A DNA stretch of 64,000 bases from Latilactobacillus sakei subsp. sakei DSM 20017 = JCM 1157 (GCF_002370355.1 NZ_AP017929.1:62001-126000); one strand, 5' to 3'; shown: positions 17,957 through 28,238, counted from the first letter of the stretch. Program-made: numbers and translations. The notes: generated from the sequence alone by a model not told the origin.

Positions 17957-18077
17957 AAAACGTGCCTCCCAAGCTAGATTTCTGCGCTTAGCGCCGGTTG
18001 TCAGATTAGCGATATAATCGCTAATCCGACAACCTATGCTAATGCTCAATATCTGATCAAGCTTGAGAGGCACTCTG
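17957..18077 (-). repeat. Structured intergenic repeat, copy 2 (after the DUF1292 gene)
   Basis: On the plus strand: AACGTGCC, outer arm TCCCAAGCTAGAT, box TTTCTGCGCTTAG, inner hairpin GATTAGCGAT/ATCGCTAATC, box CTAATGCTCA, complementary arm ATCTGATCAAGCTTGAGA, GGCACTCTG. Its CACTCTG end is next to the stop codon (18080) of the minus-strand gene. The inner stem sequence resembles copies 1 and 3; the outer arms do not. Confidence 0.8.
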
Positions 18078-18079
18078 TT

Positions 18080-18391
18080 TTATTGCATATTGTCGTCTGC
18101 TAAGAATGTGTTTAGGACTTCTTCTACCATTTCCCATTCTTCATCATCTTCGATTGGGAAGAGATCGCCTTGGCTGGCGTCTCCTGCAACGTCTGATGTG
18201 AATGCAAAAGCTTGGATGTCGACTTCTTCGTCTTCAGCTGAGCTTGCTGGGTATAATAGGACATATGATTTACCGTAATCTTCAGAATCAAAAGTAAAGA
18301 GCACTTGGTATAATTCTTCGTTACCTTGATCATCGATTAAAGTAATTTCTTGTTCTGCTTCTTGGTGGATGTTCTTATTTGTTTCAGTCAT
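18080..18391 (-). CDS. DUF1292 domain protein (YrzB-like)
   Basis: A 103-residue acidic protein matching DUF1292: EQEITLIDDQGNEELYQVLFTFDSEDYGKSYVLLYPA. The C-terminal third is very rich in Asp and Glu. It is the last gene of ireB-ruvX-DUF1292, an order conserved behind alaS in Firmicutes. Function unknown. It ends against structured repeat copy 2. Confidence 0.85.
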   Translation of the reverse strand: MTETNKNIHQEAEQEITLIDDQGNEELYQVLFTFDSEDYGKSYVLLYPASSAEDEEVDIQAFAFTSDVAGDASQGDLFPIEDDEEWEMVEEVLNTFLADDNMQ

Positions 18392-18440
18392 TCATCAAAA
18401 CCCCTTAATATTTAATTATCAAATTCATTAACCGGTTGCT

Positions 18441-18884
18441 TTAATACCCTTGTTTCGTCAAAGGGCCCTTAGCATCCAAATAATTCTGCAAAATCATTAC
18501 CGCAGCAAGTTTATCAATCACTTGCTTACGCTTTTTCCGTGAGGTGTCAGCTTGTTCAACTAACATCCGTTCAGCCTGAACAGTTGTTAGTCGTTCATCA
18601 ATATAATCAACTGGGATCTCTGGGAATAACTCGGTTAACATGGCACCGTATTCCTGTGCTTTAACCGCCCGGGGGCCGATTGAATTATTCATATTCTTAG
18701 GTAACCCCAAGACAAAGCCCGTTACTTGGTGCTGTGCAACGAGTTCCTTCACTCGGTCTAAACCAAATTCAGATTCATCTTCATTAATTCTAATGATTTC
18801 AACACCTTGGGCGGTCCAACCAAATAAATCGCTCACAGCAATACCGACGGTTCTTGAACCGACATCAAATCCCATTAAGCGCAT
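18441..18884 (-). CDS. ruvX: Pre-16S rRNA nuclease / Holliday junction resolvase-like YqgF
   Basis: A 147-residue RNase H-fold protein. Motifs: [16 protein letters not shown] at the N-terminus, [16 protein letters not shown] in the middle, [10 protein letters not shown] and a terminal [13 protein letters not shown]. In E. coli the homologue matures the 5' end of 16S rRNA. Its ATG overlaps the ireB stop codon (TAATG), so the genes are translationally coupled. Confidence 0.93.
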   Translation of the reverse strand: MRLMGFDVGSRTVGIAVSDLFGWTAQGVEIIRINEDESEFGLDRVKELVAQHQVTGFVLGLPKNMNNSIGPRAVKAQEYGAMLTELFPEIPVDYIDERLTTVQAERMLVEQADTSRKKRKQVIDKLAAVMILQNYLDAKGPLTKQGY

Positions 18885-19144
18885 TATTTAGTATTCCCCT
18901 TATCAAGATAGTTCTTCACGAGTTCTTCGATAATCTCATCTCGTTCGTGCTTACGAATTAAGTTACGAGCGTCGTTATAGCGTGGAATGTAAGCAGGATC
19001 CCCTGATAGCAGGTAGCCGACAATCTGGTTAATTGGATTATAGCCCTTATCTTCTAAAGTTTGGTAGACCGTTACCAATGTTTCATGCACATTCTTAGGA
19101 CTATTCTTACCAAAATCAAAATGGACTGTTTTATCTAGATTCAT
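18884..19144 (-). CDS. ireB: IreB family regulatory phosphoprotein
   Basis: An 86-residue protein matching IreB/DUF965 ([51 protein letters not shown]). In Enterococcus IreB is a substrate of the kinase IreK and affects cephalosporin resistance; the threonines near the N-terminus are candidates. It lies between alaS and ruvX, the usual place. Confidence 0.92.
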
Positions 19145-19286
19145 CTCTCAACACCTCAACTTTTCGCTACTTATACAACCATATTCTACTCGAAAATCAG
19201 TAAAAGTACAACTCGCATCACTCGGTTGTCATAATGCTGAATATCCACTATACCACAATTCAAACGGAACATGCTGTTTTCTGCAA

Positions 19287-19325
19287 AAAAATAAAGTTGA
19301 TTAAAAATAATCAACTTTATTTTTT
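19287..19325 (-). terminator. Terminator after alaS
   Basis: Stem AATAAAGTTGATT / AATCAACTTTATT with a five-base loop and A/T runs on both sides. It isolates alaS from ireB. Confidence 0.85.
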
Positions 19326-19330
19326 ATCTA

Positions 19331-21967
19331 TTAAGCTAAGAATTCTTTAGCAGCTGCCAAAGCATCTGGAATCCCAGCTGGATTTTTACCACCAGCTTGG
19401 GCCATATCAGGACGGCCACCACCGCCACCACCAACAAGTGGGGCGATTTGTTTGATTAAGTCACCAGCTTTGATCCCAGCTTTAATCGCATCAGGAGCTA
19501 CTGCCACAATCAAACTAACCTTGTCACCCGCAACAGTTGCGAGCACTAAGACGTCTGAAATTTGTTTTTGTTGCCATTTATCCGCTAATTGCCGTAATTC
19601 ATTCATCCCGGCAACCTTTGCATCTGCTGCCACTAAGCGCCATTGACCTGCATCAACAACATTTTCAAAAACATTGCCGGCTTGTTCTTGCGCAAATTTA
19701 GCTTTTAATTGTTCATTTTCTTTTTGTTCTGCTTTTAAATCAGCTTGTAATTGTTGAATCTTCTTAGGAAGATCCTTTGTTTGTGCAACTTTTAATTCAC
19801 CAGCTAATTCATTTAAAAGCACTTGTTTGTCATTTAAATATTTAAAGGCTGCCTTAGAAGTAACGGCTTCAATCCGACGTGTGCCAGCCCCAATACCTGA
19901 TTCACTGGTAATCTTGAACAAGCCAAGATCTGAAGTGTTATTAGCATGTGTCCCACCACAAAGTTCCATTGAGTAATCCCCAATTTGAACAACACGAACT
20001 GTTTTACCATATTTTTCAGTAAAGAGCGCGATGGCCCCCATTTGTTTAGCTGTTTCAATATCGGTTTCAACCGTATTAACTGGAAGAGCTGCCCAAATCT
20101 TATCGTTTACGATTTGTTCCACTTCAGCTAATTGGTCTGGTGTCACTTGGCCCAGGTTAGTGAAATCAAAACGTAAGTAATCAGGTTCCACTAATGAACC
20201 AGCTTGATGAGTATGTTCGCCTAACACATCTCTTAATGCTTGATCCAATAAATGGGTTGCCGTATGGTTCTTAACAACGCCGCCTCTGAAAGTTGGATCA
20301 ACAGATAAGGTATAGTGGACGCCACTGATCATTTCTTTTAACACTTTAACAGTGTGTAAAGGTTGGCCATTTGGTGCGTATTGAACGTCTGTCACTTCAG
20401 CAACCACTTGACCGGCAAGGTTCTTGATAATCCCTTGATCAGCCACTTGGCCCCCCATTTCAGCGTAAAACGGTGTTGCTTCAAAGACTAATTGCGCAAC
20501 GCCGGTTGTCACACTTTCTTGTTCAGCATTATCTTGAATGATATCTGCTAGACGACTTTCAGTTTCTAATTCGCTGTAACCTGTGAATTCACTCTTAGTC
20601 TTGATGTTTAATAAGACTTCGTTTTGTGAGCCCATTGATTGTTCATCGCTCCGTGCATTACGAGCACGTGCTTTTTGAGCAGCCATTTCCTTTTCAAAAC
20701 CAGCTTGATCAACGGTTAAACCTTCATCTTCAGCATATTCAGTTGTTAATTCGATTGGGAAACCAAATGTATCAAAGAGTTTGAAAGCATCTGCGCCGTT
20801 AATTTCAGTTTCGTTTTCAGCTTTAACGGCTTCGATTGTTTGGTTTAATAAGCGTAACCCATCATTTAAAGTTTCGCGGAAACGATCTTCTTCAGAACGG
20901 ATCACTTTTTCAATGAAGTCTTTTTGTTCTAGGACATCTGGGTAATAGCTGTGCATAATTTCGCCAACGATTGGGACTAATTTGTACATGAAAGCGTCGT
21001 TGATGCCTAACTTCTTACCGTTTAAGATGGCCCGACGGATTAAACGACGGAGCACATAACCGCGTCCTTCGTTAGCTGGCATTGCGCCATCGCCAATCGC
21101 AAAGGTAACTGCCCGTGCATGATCGGCGATAATCTTAAATGAAATATCGTCAGCGGCATTTTGACCGTATTGTTTATGGTCACTCATTGCAGCTGTGGCT
21201 TCAATCAATGGCATAAATAAATCTGTTTCAAAGTTAGTTGGGGCTTCTTGAATCACTGAGACAAGTCGTTCAAGACCCATCCCCGTATCAATATTTTTGT
21301 GTGGTTGTTCGACATATTCACCGTTTGGTAAGTGATTAAATTCTGAGAACACGATATTCCAAACTTCGAGATAACGTTCATTTTCGCCGCCAGGGTAGTT
21401 TTCAGGATCGTCTTCACTTACATTGTTGAAGCTTTGACCACGATCGTAGAAAATTTCTGAATCGGGACCACATGGGCCTTCACCGATATCCCAGAAATTA
21501 TCTTCAACTTCGATAATTCGGTCTTCTGCTAAACCAACTTTTTCGTGCCAGATGCGGTGCGCATCCTTATCCTTAGGATAAACCGTCACATAAAGTTTTT
21601 CAGGATCTAAACCAATCCACTTGTCGCTTGTTAAGAATTCCCAAGCCCAAGGAATAGCATCTTCTTTAAAGTAATCACCAACAGAGAAGTTACCGAGCAT
21701 TTCGAAGAATGTATGATGACGGGCAGTCTTACCAACGTTTTCGATATCGTTTGTCCGGATACTCTTTTGTGCATTTGTAATCCGCGGATTATTAGGCACA
21801 ACACGGCCATCAAAATATTTCTTCAAAGTGGCAACCCCAGAGTTAATCCATAATAACGTTGGATCTTCGTCTGGAATCAATGAGGCACTTGGTTCAACAT
21901 CATGGCCTTTTTCTTTAAAAAAGTCTAAAAACATTTGGCGCACTTGGGCGCTTGTGAGTTGTTTCAT
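19331..21967 (-). CDS. alaS: Alanyl-tRNA synthetase
   Basis: An 878-residue class II synthetase. The N-terminal catalytic core shows HHTFFEMLGNFSVGDYF (motif 2 region), the editing domain has HTATHLLDQALR and CGGTHANNTSDLG, and the C-terminal DHHA1 domain ends in a glycine-rich GGGGGGRPDMAQAGG. AAGGAGAG lies before the ATG. Expression is controlled by the T-box leader at 21985-22196. Confidence 0.97.
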   Translation of the reverse strand: MKQLTSAQVRQMFLDFFKEKGHDVEPSASLIPDEDPTLLWINSGVATLKKYFDGRVVPNNPRITNAQKSIRTNDIENVGKTARHHTFFEMLGNFSVGDYFKEDAIPWAWEFLTSDKWIGLDPEKLYVTVYPKDKDAHRIWHEKVGLAEDRIIEVEDNFWDIGEGPCGPDSEIFYDRGQSFNNVSEDDPENYPGGENERYLEVWNIVFSEFNHLPNGEYVEQPHKNIDTGMGLERLVSVIQEAPTNFETDLFMPLIEATAAMSDHKQYGQNAADDISFKIIADHARAVTFAIGDGAMPANEGRGYVLRRLIRRAILNGKKLGINDAFMYKLVPIVGEIMHSYYPDVLEQKDFIEKVIRSEEDRFRETLNDGLRLLNQTIEAVKAENETEINGADAFKLFDTFGFPIELTTEYAEDEGLTVDQAGFEKEMAAQKARARNARSDEQSMGSQNEVLLNIKTKSEFTGYSELETESRLADIIQDNAEQESVTTGVAQLVFEATPFYAEMGGQVADQGIIKNLAGQVVAEVTDVQYAPNGQPLHTVKVLKEMISGVHYTLSVDPTFRGGVVKNHTATHLLDQALRDVLGEHTHQAGSLVEPDYLRFDFTNLGQVTPDQLAEVEQIVNDKIWAALPVNTVETDIETAKQMGAIALFTEKYGKTVRVVQIGDYSMELCGGTHANNTSDLGLFKITSESGIGAGTRRIEAVTSKAAFKYLNDKQVLLNELAGELKVAQTKDLPKKIQQLQADLKAEQKENEQLKAKFAQEQAGNVFENVVDAGQWRLVAADAKVAGMNELRQLADKWQQKQISDVLVLATVAGDKVSLIVAVAPDAIKAGIKAGDLIKQIAPLVGGGGGGRPDMAQAGGKNPAGIPDALAAAKEFLA

Positions 21968-21984
21968 ATCATTCTCTCCTTAAA

Positions 21985-22196
21985 AAATAAAACACCGCTG
22001 CAAATTCAAGGACGCAAAAGCGCGGTACCACCTTGATTGCAACGATGTTAGTCGTTAACCTCTTTATGAGTTTATTCAATTATTTAGGCGTTGGGGAGCG
22101 CGTCAATCCGTAGTCAGCACCTCTCAGTCAAGGGTGTTGTTCCTGTCGTTCTAATGATTAACGTATATCCCAGCACTTCAAAAGTATAGAAAATAA
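21985..22196 (-). promoter_or_regulatory. T-box riboswitch of alaS
   Basis: On the minus strand the 14-base T-box AAGGTGGTACCGCG lies at 22021-22034. Downstream, ACCGC pairs with GCGGT to form a terminator ending in GTTTTATTTTTT just before the alaS ribosome site. A likely alanine specifier GCT is at 22116-22118, within GAGAGGTGCTGACTACGG. Uncharged tRNA-Ala would favour the antiterminator and switch on alaS. Confidence 0.9.
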
Positions 22197-22211
22197 TCCG
22201 CCACTTGTCAA

Positions 22212-23198
22212 CTACTCGAGTGCAACAGTGATTGTGCGCCGATAACGCGTCGCAAGATCGGTATTGCCCATCAACGCAGTTGGTACGCCTGATTCATAAA
22301 ATGGCGAGCTTGGTAACTGACGTTCAAGTTGATAGCGACCACCAGTGACACACGGCCCACCCTTGTAAACAAGCGGGTCAGTTGTTATTTCATAAGCCTG
22401 TTGGTCAGCCGTAAAATCTAAACCAAACGAAGCCGCTGATTCAGCCATTGGTTGTGGTAAATGATTGCCACTTGGCCATAAAGTAGGCGCACCCGCACCT
22501 CTTAACCATTCGTACTGATCAACACTGACAAAGTCATAGCCTTGTTGCCGCAATGTTTGTCTGAGTTGTTGATCCGTAAAAGTCGTTTTCTCAAAAACCT
22601 GATAAACTTGTTGGTCTGCCAAAAGCCGTAACACTAAGTGCGCCGTTTCTAACAACGGTGTCTCAGGCTGCGTTCGGTATAGTCCATTTTGAATCTCAGC
22701 TTGAAAACGACTGAAGAATAGTTGGTTGCCTGTAAAATGTCGTGTGATTGGTGAATAGCGTCCTTGCGCTAGCCAATCACGCGGTACGGATTCTCGTGCC
22801 ACCAGTAACGCTGGCATATTAACAATCCGACTCGGCGTGGTGAGTTGCTCAACATACGCATCTACATCAGCCTTATCTGCCCAGAGTTGCCCCTCGTTAG
22901 CAGCCAGTTGCCGATTGGTTTGTGCAAACCATTCACTCGGCGCCAGCTTATCCGCACCCAATGACCAACCTAAACTAACGGCTGATTGTGCCGGAATGAA
23001 GACGAACTGTTCACCAGAAAACCAAGCACTATATGTCTTAAATGTTAGTCGACCAGCTTGGACCACTTCCGGTTGAATCCCTTCAATGGCGACAAGTGGG
23101 CTGACAAAATACCGTAAAACCTGGCCAAAATTAGCACGCCGGGCTTGTTCCGATAATTGTAACCAATTTGGTAATTGCAAGTCATTTTCATGTACCAT
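22212..23198 (-). CDS. Hypothetical protein, 328 residues, unknown function
   Basis: I do not recognise the family. The protein has no signal peptide and no membrane helix, is rich in Gln, Ala and Leu and looks like a soluble, globular enzyme or binding protein. Near the C-terminus PLVYKGGPCVTGGRYQLERQ and SSPFYESGVP are glycine-rich and could line an active site. It contains one cysteine (in GGPCVTGG). It lies alone between cshB and the alaS T-box, has plausible codon use throughout and is preceded by GAGGTG, so I take it as real. Confidence 0.7.
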   Translation of the reverse strand: MVHENDLQLPNWLQLSEQARRANFGQVLRYFVSPLVAIEGIQPEVVQAGRLTFKTYSAWFSGEQFVFIPAQSAVSLGWSLGADKLAPSEWFAQTNRQLAANEGQLWADKADVDAYVEQLTTPSRIVNMPALLVARESVPRDWLAQGRYSPITRHFTGNQLFFSRFQAEIQNGLYRTQPETPLLETAHLVLRLLADQQVYQVFEKTTFTDQQLRQTLRQQGYDFVSVDQYEWLRGAGAPTLWPSGNHLPQPMAESAASFGLDFTADQQAYEITTDPLVYKGGPCVTGGRYQLERQLPSSPFYESGVPTALMGNTDLATRYRRTITVALE

Positions 23199-23232
23199 GA
23201 CAACACCTCATTTATAAACTCATTAGCGATTA

Positions 23233-24591
23233 TTATTTTTGATTTTGTTTTTTATTATTACGTTTACGTTCACGCATTTCAACACGTTGTTCAATCCGAC
23301 GTTTTTGACGCGCATCCTTTTGGATTGCTTCTTTAATCTTTTTCTTGTAACCAGGCTTACGCTTGATTTTGGCCTTTTTAACAAAGCCCTTCAAGTTAAC
23401 GTCTAATTCATGAGTTGTTGCAACCCGTTTTTTACGACGGTTACGGTCATAAGAAGTCACCAATTCGCCATCTTTAAAGGCTTTTGGTGTAAACTTAATT
23501 CCCATTGCTTCGATTTGTGCAACAGCTTGTTCGTCATCTGGACCATAAAGTGTAATCGCAGTACCCTTAAGACCATTCCGGCCTGTCCGACCAACACGAT
23601 GCACGAAGAATTCTAAATCTTCGCGTGGCACTTCGGCATTGATGACCATGCTAATCCCTTCGATATCAATCCCACGAGCGGCTAAATCAGTCGCAACAAC
23701 GTATTGATAATCGAGGTTATGAACTTCCTTCATAATCCGTTTCCGTTGACGTGGTGGAATATCGCCATGAATCTTAGCGACCTTCAAACCTTGTGATTGG
23801 AGGTAATGATGGATGTCATCAACCTTGCTCTTGGTATTTGCAAAGATCAAGACCATGAATGGATGGCCCATTGTAATTAATGAATAGATTGTTTGATTGA
23901 GGGCTTTGCCCTTAGTTGGCACCAACCAGTTTTCAATCGTTGGGCTAATGATCGTTTCATTTTTCACTTCTTCAATTACTGGGTTATGCATGTATTTTTG
24001 TAAGAATGGTTGTAATTTATCAGGAATCGTTGCTGAGAAGACCATCATTTGTAAGTCTTCTGGTAAACGGCTCGCAATATTATCAACTGGCTTCAAAAAG
24101 CCCATATCAAGCGTCATATCAGCTTCATCAATGACTAATGTTTTAGCTGTATAAATCTTAAGTGCCTTACTTGTAATCAAATCTAAAATCCGACCAGGTG
24201 TCCCAATCACGATTTGTGGTTGGTGTTGTTGTAATTTTTCGATTTGACGTTGTTTATCAGTCCCACCAACGTAGCGACCAATCCGAATATCACCAGTCAT
24301 ATGCTTTGTGATTAATTCAGCGGCCGTATAAATTTGGTAAGCCAATTCCCGACTAGGGGCTGTGATGACGATTTGAACTTCGTCTTTTTCAGGGACTAAC
24401 TTATTTAAAAGTGGTAATAAGAAGGCATGTGTCTTCCCGCTCCCTGTTTGTGATTGTCCGATAACACTCTTACCAGCGTTGATGGCTGGAATTACACGGC
24501 GTTGAACCGCCGTTGGTTTTGTAAAGTGCATCTCGTCTAAAGCCGTAATGATTTCTGGTTTTAGATTAAATTGTGTAAATTGATTATCCAT
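23233..24591 (-). CDS. cshB: DEAD-box RNA helicase, CshB type
   Basis: A 452-residue ATP-dependent RNA helicase. Motifs in order: FTKPTAVQRRVIP (Q motif), SQTGSGKTHAF (Walker A), PSRELAYQ, TPGRILD, VIDEADMTLDMGF, FSATIP, ATDLAARGIDI and HRVGRTGRNG. The last 70 residues are very basic and probably bind RNA. I use the ATG at 24591 (MDNQFTQF), preceded by GCAGGA, rather than the start 11 codons upstream. It follows nrnA by 44 nt. The CshB name rests on length and layout; related CshA proteins are longer. Confidence 0.88.
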   Translation of the reverse strand: MDNQFTQFNLKPEIITALDEMHFTKPTAVQRRVIPAINAGKSVIGQSQTGSGKTHAFLLPLLNKLVPEKDEVQIVITAPSRELAYQIYTAAELITKHMTGDIRIGRYVGGTDKQRQIEKLQQHQPQIVIGTPGRILDLITSKALKIYTAKTLVIDEADMTLDMGFLKPVDNIASRLPEDLQMMVFSATIPDKLQPFLQKYMHNPVIEEVKNETIISPTIENWLVPTKGKALNQTIYSLITMGHPFMVLIFANTKSKVDDIHHYLQSQGLKVAKIHGDIPPRQRKRIMKEVHNLDYQYVVATDLAARGIDIEGISMVINAEVPREDLEFFVHRVGRTGRNGLKGTAITLYGPDDEQAVAQIEAMGIKFTPKAFKDGELVTSYDRNRRKKRVATTHELDVNLKGFVKKAKIKRKPGYKKKIKEAIQKDARQKRRIEQRVEMRERKRNNKKQNQK

Positions 24592-24635
24592 AAAGTCCTG
24601 CTTTCTATTGTTTAAATCCGTCAAAAAAGTATCTG

Positions 24636-25589
24636 TTACTGTGCTGTGTAATCAGCGGCAAGCGCTGATAATGCCGTAATAATCGTGTCAATTTCAGCTT
24701 GATCAGCTGCTTTGGCCCCGCTGGCAAGCGGATGCCCACCGCCGTCATGTTGCTTAGCCAACTCATTAATGATTGGCCCTTTAGAACGGAAGTGGACGCG
24801 ATAAGTGCCATCGTCTTGTTGGACAAAAATGACCCACGTTAACACACCTTTTAACCGACCAGGTGTGCCGACAATTGAATGAACCTGTTGGGCTGATACA
24901 TTCAAACGTTTTTGCGTTTCTTGGTCCACAACCAGATAAGCCACTTGGTCGTCATTAACCTGCAATTGATCAAATAAATAACCTTGTAACTTCGCTTGTT
25001 CGAGTGTAATCTCGTTCATCCGTTGGTTAATCTTATCATGTTGAATGTCAAACGTCATTAGTTGCGCGGCACAAGTCATTGTGTGCGGTGTCGTTGAATT
25101 AAACATGAAGCGCCCAGTATCGCCCACAATCCCGGCGTAAAGCACACGAGCTGCTGCTTGATTCAATTGTAATTGGCCTTGGCTATCATTGATCATATCA
25201 ACAATAATTTCGGATGTGCTAGAAGCATCCGGTAACACCCAATTTAAATCACCATAGGGTTCATCGTTAGGATGATGATCAATCTTAATCAAGTAAGCAC
25301 CTTGGTTATAATCTTCGCCACTAATCCGGGGCGTGTTGGCAGCATCAGTTGTAATCACCAAAGCGCCTTGGTATAAAGCCGGATCAATTGGTTGTGCATT
25401 GGCTAACCAAGCTAAGTTGCCGGTATCACTACCGACTTGGTAAACCTTTTTATCAGGGTAGCTATTACGAATCACTTCAGCCAAACCAACTTGCGAACCA
25501 ATCGCATCTGGATCTGGATTGACATGGCGATGAATAATAATCGTTTGATAAGCTTTAATTTTAGCAATAATTTGTTCTGGAATAGTCAT
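24636..25589 (-). CDS. nrnA: Bifunctional oligoribonuclease / pAp phosphatase NrnA
   Basis: A 317-residue DHH/DHHA1 phosphoesterase. Metal-binding motifs HRHVNPDPDAIGSQ, VITTDAANTPR, KIDHHPND and the C-terminal GGGHPLASGAK are present. The enzyme degrades very short RNAs and 3'-phosphoadenosine 5'-phosphate. Its start lies 3 nt after the stop of the upstream CBS/hotdog gene, so the two are co-transcribed, as with Bacillus ytpQ/nrnA-ytoI neighbours. Confidence 0.93.
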   Translation of the reverse strand: MTIPEQIIAKIKAYQTIIIHRHVNPDPDAIGSQVGLAEVIRNSYPDKKVYQVGSDTGNLAWLANAQPIDPALYQGALVITTDAANTPRISGEDYNQGAYLIKIDHHPNDEPYGDLNWVLPDASSTSEIIVDMINDSQGQLQLNQAAARVLYAGIVGDTGRFMFNSTTPHTMTCAAQLMTFDIQHDKINQRMNEITLEQAKLQGYLFDQLQVNDDQVAYLVVDQETQKRLNVSAQQVHSIVGTPGRLKGVLTWVIFVQQDDGTYRVHFRSKGPIINELAKQHDGGGHPLASGAKAADQAEIDTIITALSALAADYTAQ

Positions 25590-25592
25590 TGA

Positions 25593-26915
25593 TTAACCTC
25601 TTTCTAAAATTTGGCAAGTCACAATTGCTTTGGCAACAATGACGTGATTGGCATAAACATCAACATCAATTTTAGCGGAACGCCGGCCAATCTCTAATAT
25701 CCGCGGTAAAATCTGAATCTGACTTTCAATTTGAATTAAGCGCAGATAATGCAAATTAATCTGTTCAATCATTGAATGGCGTTGATGTGTCGACTGCAAC
25801 ATGCGCTGACAAGCGGCCGAAACGGCTTCACTCAAGACACCAAACGAAATCGTCCCTAAGTTGTTGGTCATTTGCGGGCTCACTTCAAACTGGTATGCCG
25901 CCGAATAAAATTCGGGGAAGCTCTCGCTAGGGTGCAGTAGTTCGATAATTTGGTCGTAGAAAGTCTCGGCCACTTGCGGTTGTCGTTGGGCCGTTTGCAT
26001 ATTACTCATCACGTCTTGGCGCGTGATAATCCCCTCTAATTCAAGATTATCAGCAACCACCGGCATGATTTCCAAACTATTCCAAGTCATCGCATGTCCG
26101 ACACTGGCAATACTCATATACTTCTTAACACTCGCAGGTTCTTTAGTCATCACCTTATCAAGCGTCATCGAAGCTGGTTTATCCAAAATATCCTTCACCG
26201 TGACAATCCCGACTAAGCGCCGGTGTTCATTAATCACAGGGAAGCGTGAATGTTTAACGGCGGCACTCAATTTCTTGTAATCGCCAACCGTATCAGTCGC
26301 CAATAATGAGTATGTTTCTGAAAATGGGCGATAGATTGAAGCAACCGTCGTAATTTCCTTTTTGATTAATTGGTCGGTTAATGCCCGGTTAATCAACGTC
26401 GCAACGGTATACGTATCGTAAGTCGTTTGCAAGATGGGCAATGCTAGCTCGTTAGCAAGCGCAATCACTTCATCTGAGGTGTGAAAGCCACCCGTGATTA
26501 AAACCGCCGCGCCATTTTCCAACGCTAATCGTTGCACATCAATTCGATCACCAACGATCAATAACGATTTCGGCGTGATGTACCGGGTAATGGCTGCTAA
26601 CTGCATCGCACCAATTACGAACTTATCCAACAACTTATTCAAGCCATCTTTGCCACCTAAAACTTCACCATCGATAACTTGAACAATCTCGGCAAAAGTC
26701 AGGTTTTCAATCTTACCTTTTAATTTTTGTTCAATTCGAATCGTGCCGACCCGTTCAATCGTGCTGACCAAGCCGTTATTTTCGGCGGCCTTAATTGCCC
26801 GATAAGCCGTCCCTTCACTAACCGCTAGCGTCTTGGCAATTGAGCGCACCGAAATTTTATCGCCAATTGGCAAATTCTCAATGTACATTAATATTTGATC
26901 ATGCTTCGTTGCCAC
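25593..26915 (-). CDS. HTH-DRTGG-CBS-hotdog regulatory protein, YtoI-like
   Basis: A 440-residue multidomain protein. Residues 1-60 form a winged helix (VRSIAKTLAVSEGTAYRAIKAAENNGLV), 75-180 a DRTGG-like domain, 190-310 a pair of CBS motifs (SRFPVINEHRRLVGIVTVKDIL, LEIMPVVADNLELEGIITRQDVM) and 330-435 a hotdog thioesterase-like fold. This matches YtoI of Bacillus. CBS pairs often bind adenosine nucleotides; the ligand and DNA target are unknown. It precedes nrnA by 3 nt. Confidence 0.85.
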   Translation of the reverse strand: MATKHDQILMYIENLPIGDKISVRSIAKTLAVSEGTAYRAIKAAENNGLVSTIERVGTIRIEQKLKGKIENLTFAEIVQVIDGEVLGGKDGLNKLLDKFVIGAMQLAAITRYITPKSLLIVGDRIDVQRLALENGAAVLITGGFHTSDEVIALANELALPILQTTYDTYTVATLINRALTDQLIKKEITTVASIYRPFSETYSLLATDTVGDYKKLSAAVKHSRFPVINEHRRLVGIVTVKDILDKPASMTLDKVMTKEPASVKKYMSIASVGHAMTWNSLEIMPVVADNLELEGIITRQDVMSNMQTAQRQPQVAETFYDQIIELLHPSESFPEFYSAAYQFEVSPQMTNNLGTISFGVLSEAVSAACQRMLQSTHQRHSMIEQINLHYLRLIQIESQIQILPRILEIGRRSAKIDVDVYANHVIVAKAIVTCQILERG

Positions 26916-27031
26916 TCAAACACCACCGCCGTTTCCGCTTAGTTAATCCTATTTTGCGCCAATTCGACTATTAGCCCATTTTCATAGTTACTTACAGTAT
27001 ATCGGTTTTACCCGACAAAAACAAAGTAATC

Positions 27032-28165
27032 TCATCTATCATTTTCCCAATCATAAAGTGGGAGCGTTATATTTTCAAAAGTCTGGGGTGCTAAATTGGT
27101 CACGGTAATCCCTAACAAGCGAATCCCGACTTCCGCCTGCCCGATTGATTGCCAAATTTGGTTAGCAATTGCCTCTAATTCGGCTGCATTGCCGACATAC
27201 TCACCAAGTGTTTTGCGTTTGGTAATTGTTTCGTATTGTCGATTACGCACTTTTAAAACGACTGTTAAACCGTGTTTTTGATTTTTGCGCAGCCGCTGGG
27301 CCAATTCAACCGCCAAGCTTTTCAGTTGGGCCTGTACTTGTTCTTCGCTAATCAACGGTTGTCCGTAAGTATGTTCGTTACCGATTGATTTACGTTCGCG
27401 TTGGTATTCAACTGGTCGGTTATCAATCCCCCGCACATGGCGATATAACCCATAACCCAACTTGCCAAAATGTTGCATCAAAAACATTTCCGATTGCGCC
27501 AATAAATCAGCACCGGTCATAATGCCTAAATCCTGCATCTTCGGCACCGTCTTTTGACCAACCCCTCTAAATTTTTCAATCGGCAATCGGCTTAAAAAGG
27601 CGATTGCTTGTTCCGGCAAAACCAGTGTTCGACCAGCCGGTTTACGGTAATCAGAAGCCATCTTCGCTAAAAATTTGTTGTAGGAAATTCCGGCGGAACT
27701 GACCAATTGCGTTTCTTCTAAAATCGCCTTTTGTAAATAAGCGACGACTTCAATCGTGTGCGCTAACCCCAACTTATTTTCAGTAACATCTAAATAAGCT
27801 TCATCAAAAGCAATCGGTTCGATTTTATCGGTCACCGTATGGAAAATTTCGTGGATCTGCGCCGAAACGGACTGATATAACGGAAAGTTCGGCGTCTTAA
27901 AAACAGCTTGGTGTTTAGGAATTAATTCGGCAGCCTTTTGGGCACTCATCGCCGAATGCACACCATATTGACGAGCAACGTAATTGGCCGTCGTTACGAC
28001 CCCTTTGCCCCCTGTGTCACTCGGATCACGGGCAATAATCAGCGGTTTTTGCCGTAAGTCGGGCTGCTCACGTTCTTCAATGGCGGCGTAAAAAGCATCC
28101 ATATCAATATGAATAATCTTGCGACTCGTATCGTTTTCCAACGGAATTTTAAATAATTCAGCCAT
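27032..28165 (-). CDS. dinB: DNA polymerase IV
   Basis: A 377-residue Y-family translesion polymerase. Catalytic acids are in [14 protein letters not shown] and [34 protein letters not shown] and the C-terminal little-finger region are intact. It is error-prone on undamaged DNA, which is of interest beside the broken mutS. It stands alone with GGAGGTG before the ATG. Confidence 0.95.
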   Translation of the reverse strand: MAELFKIPLENDTSRKIIHIDMDAFYAAIEEREQPDLRQKPLIIARDPSDTGGKGVVTTANYVARQYGVHSAMSAQKAAELIPKHQAVFKTPNFPLYQSVSAQIHEIFHTVTDKIEPIAFDEAYLDVTENKLGLAHTIEVVAYLQKAILEETQLVSSAGISYNKFLAKMASDYRKPAGRTLVLPEQAIAFLSRLPIEKFRGVGQKTVPKMQDLGIMTGADLLAQSEMFLMQHFGKLGYGLYRHVRGIDNRPVEYQRERKSIGNEHTYGQPLISEEQVQAQLKSLAVELAQRLRKNQKHGLTVVLKVRNRQYETITKRKTLGEYVGNAAELEAIANQIWQSIGQAEVGIRLLGITVTNLAPQTFENITLPLYDWENDR

Positions 28166-28191
28166 TTTACACCTCCACTTTCACGCGATAA

Positions 28192-28214
28192 GAAAAGCCT
28201 GGTATGAATGGCTT
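28192..28214 (-). terminator. Weak hairpin after zwf
   Basis: On the minus strand GAAGCC and GGCTTTTC form a 5-6 bp stem over a 10-nt loop. It is only a weak terminator candidate. Confidence 0.4.
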
Positions 28215-28238
28215 CACACGCAGACTTCTCGGTAATTC

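Noticed and set aside
28192-28235. Remnant of the structured repeat after zwf
   Set aside because: It has CACACGCAGACTTCT-like bases but no TGAGCATT box and no outer arms; explained better as a short hairpin.
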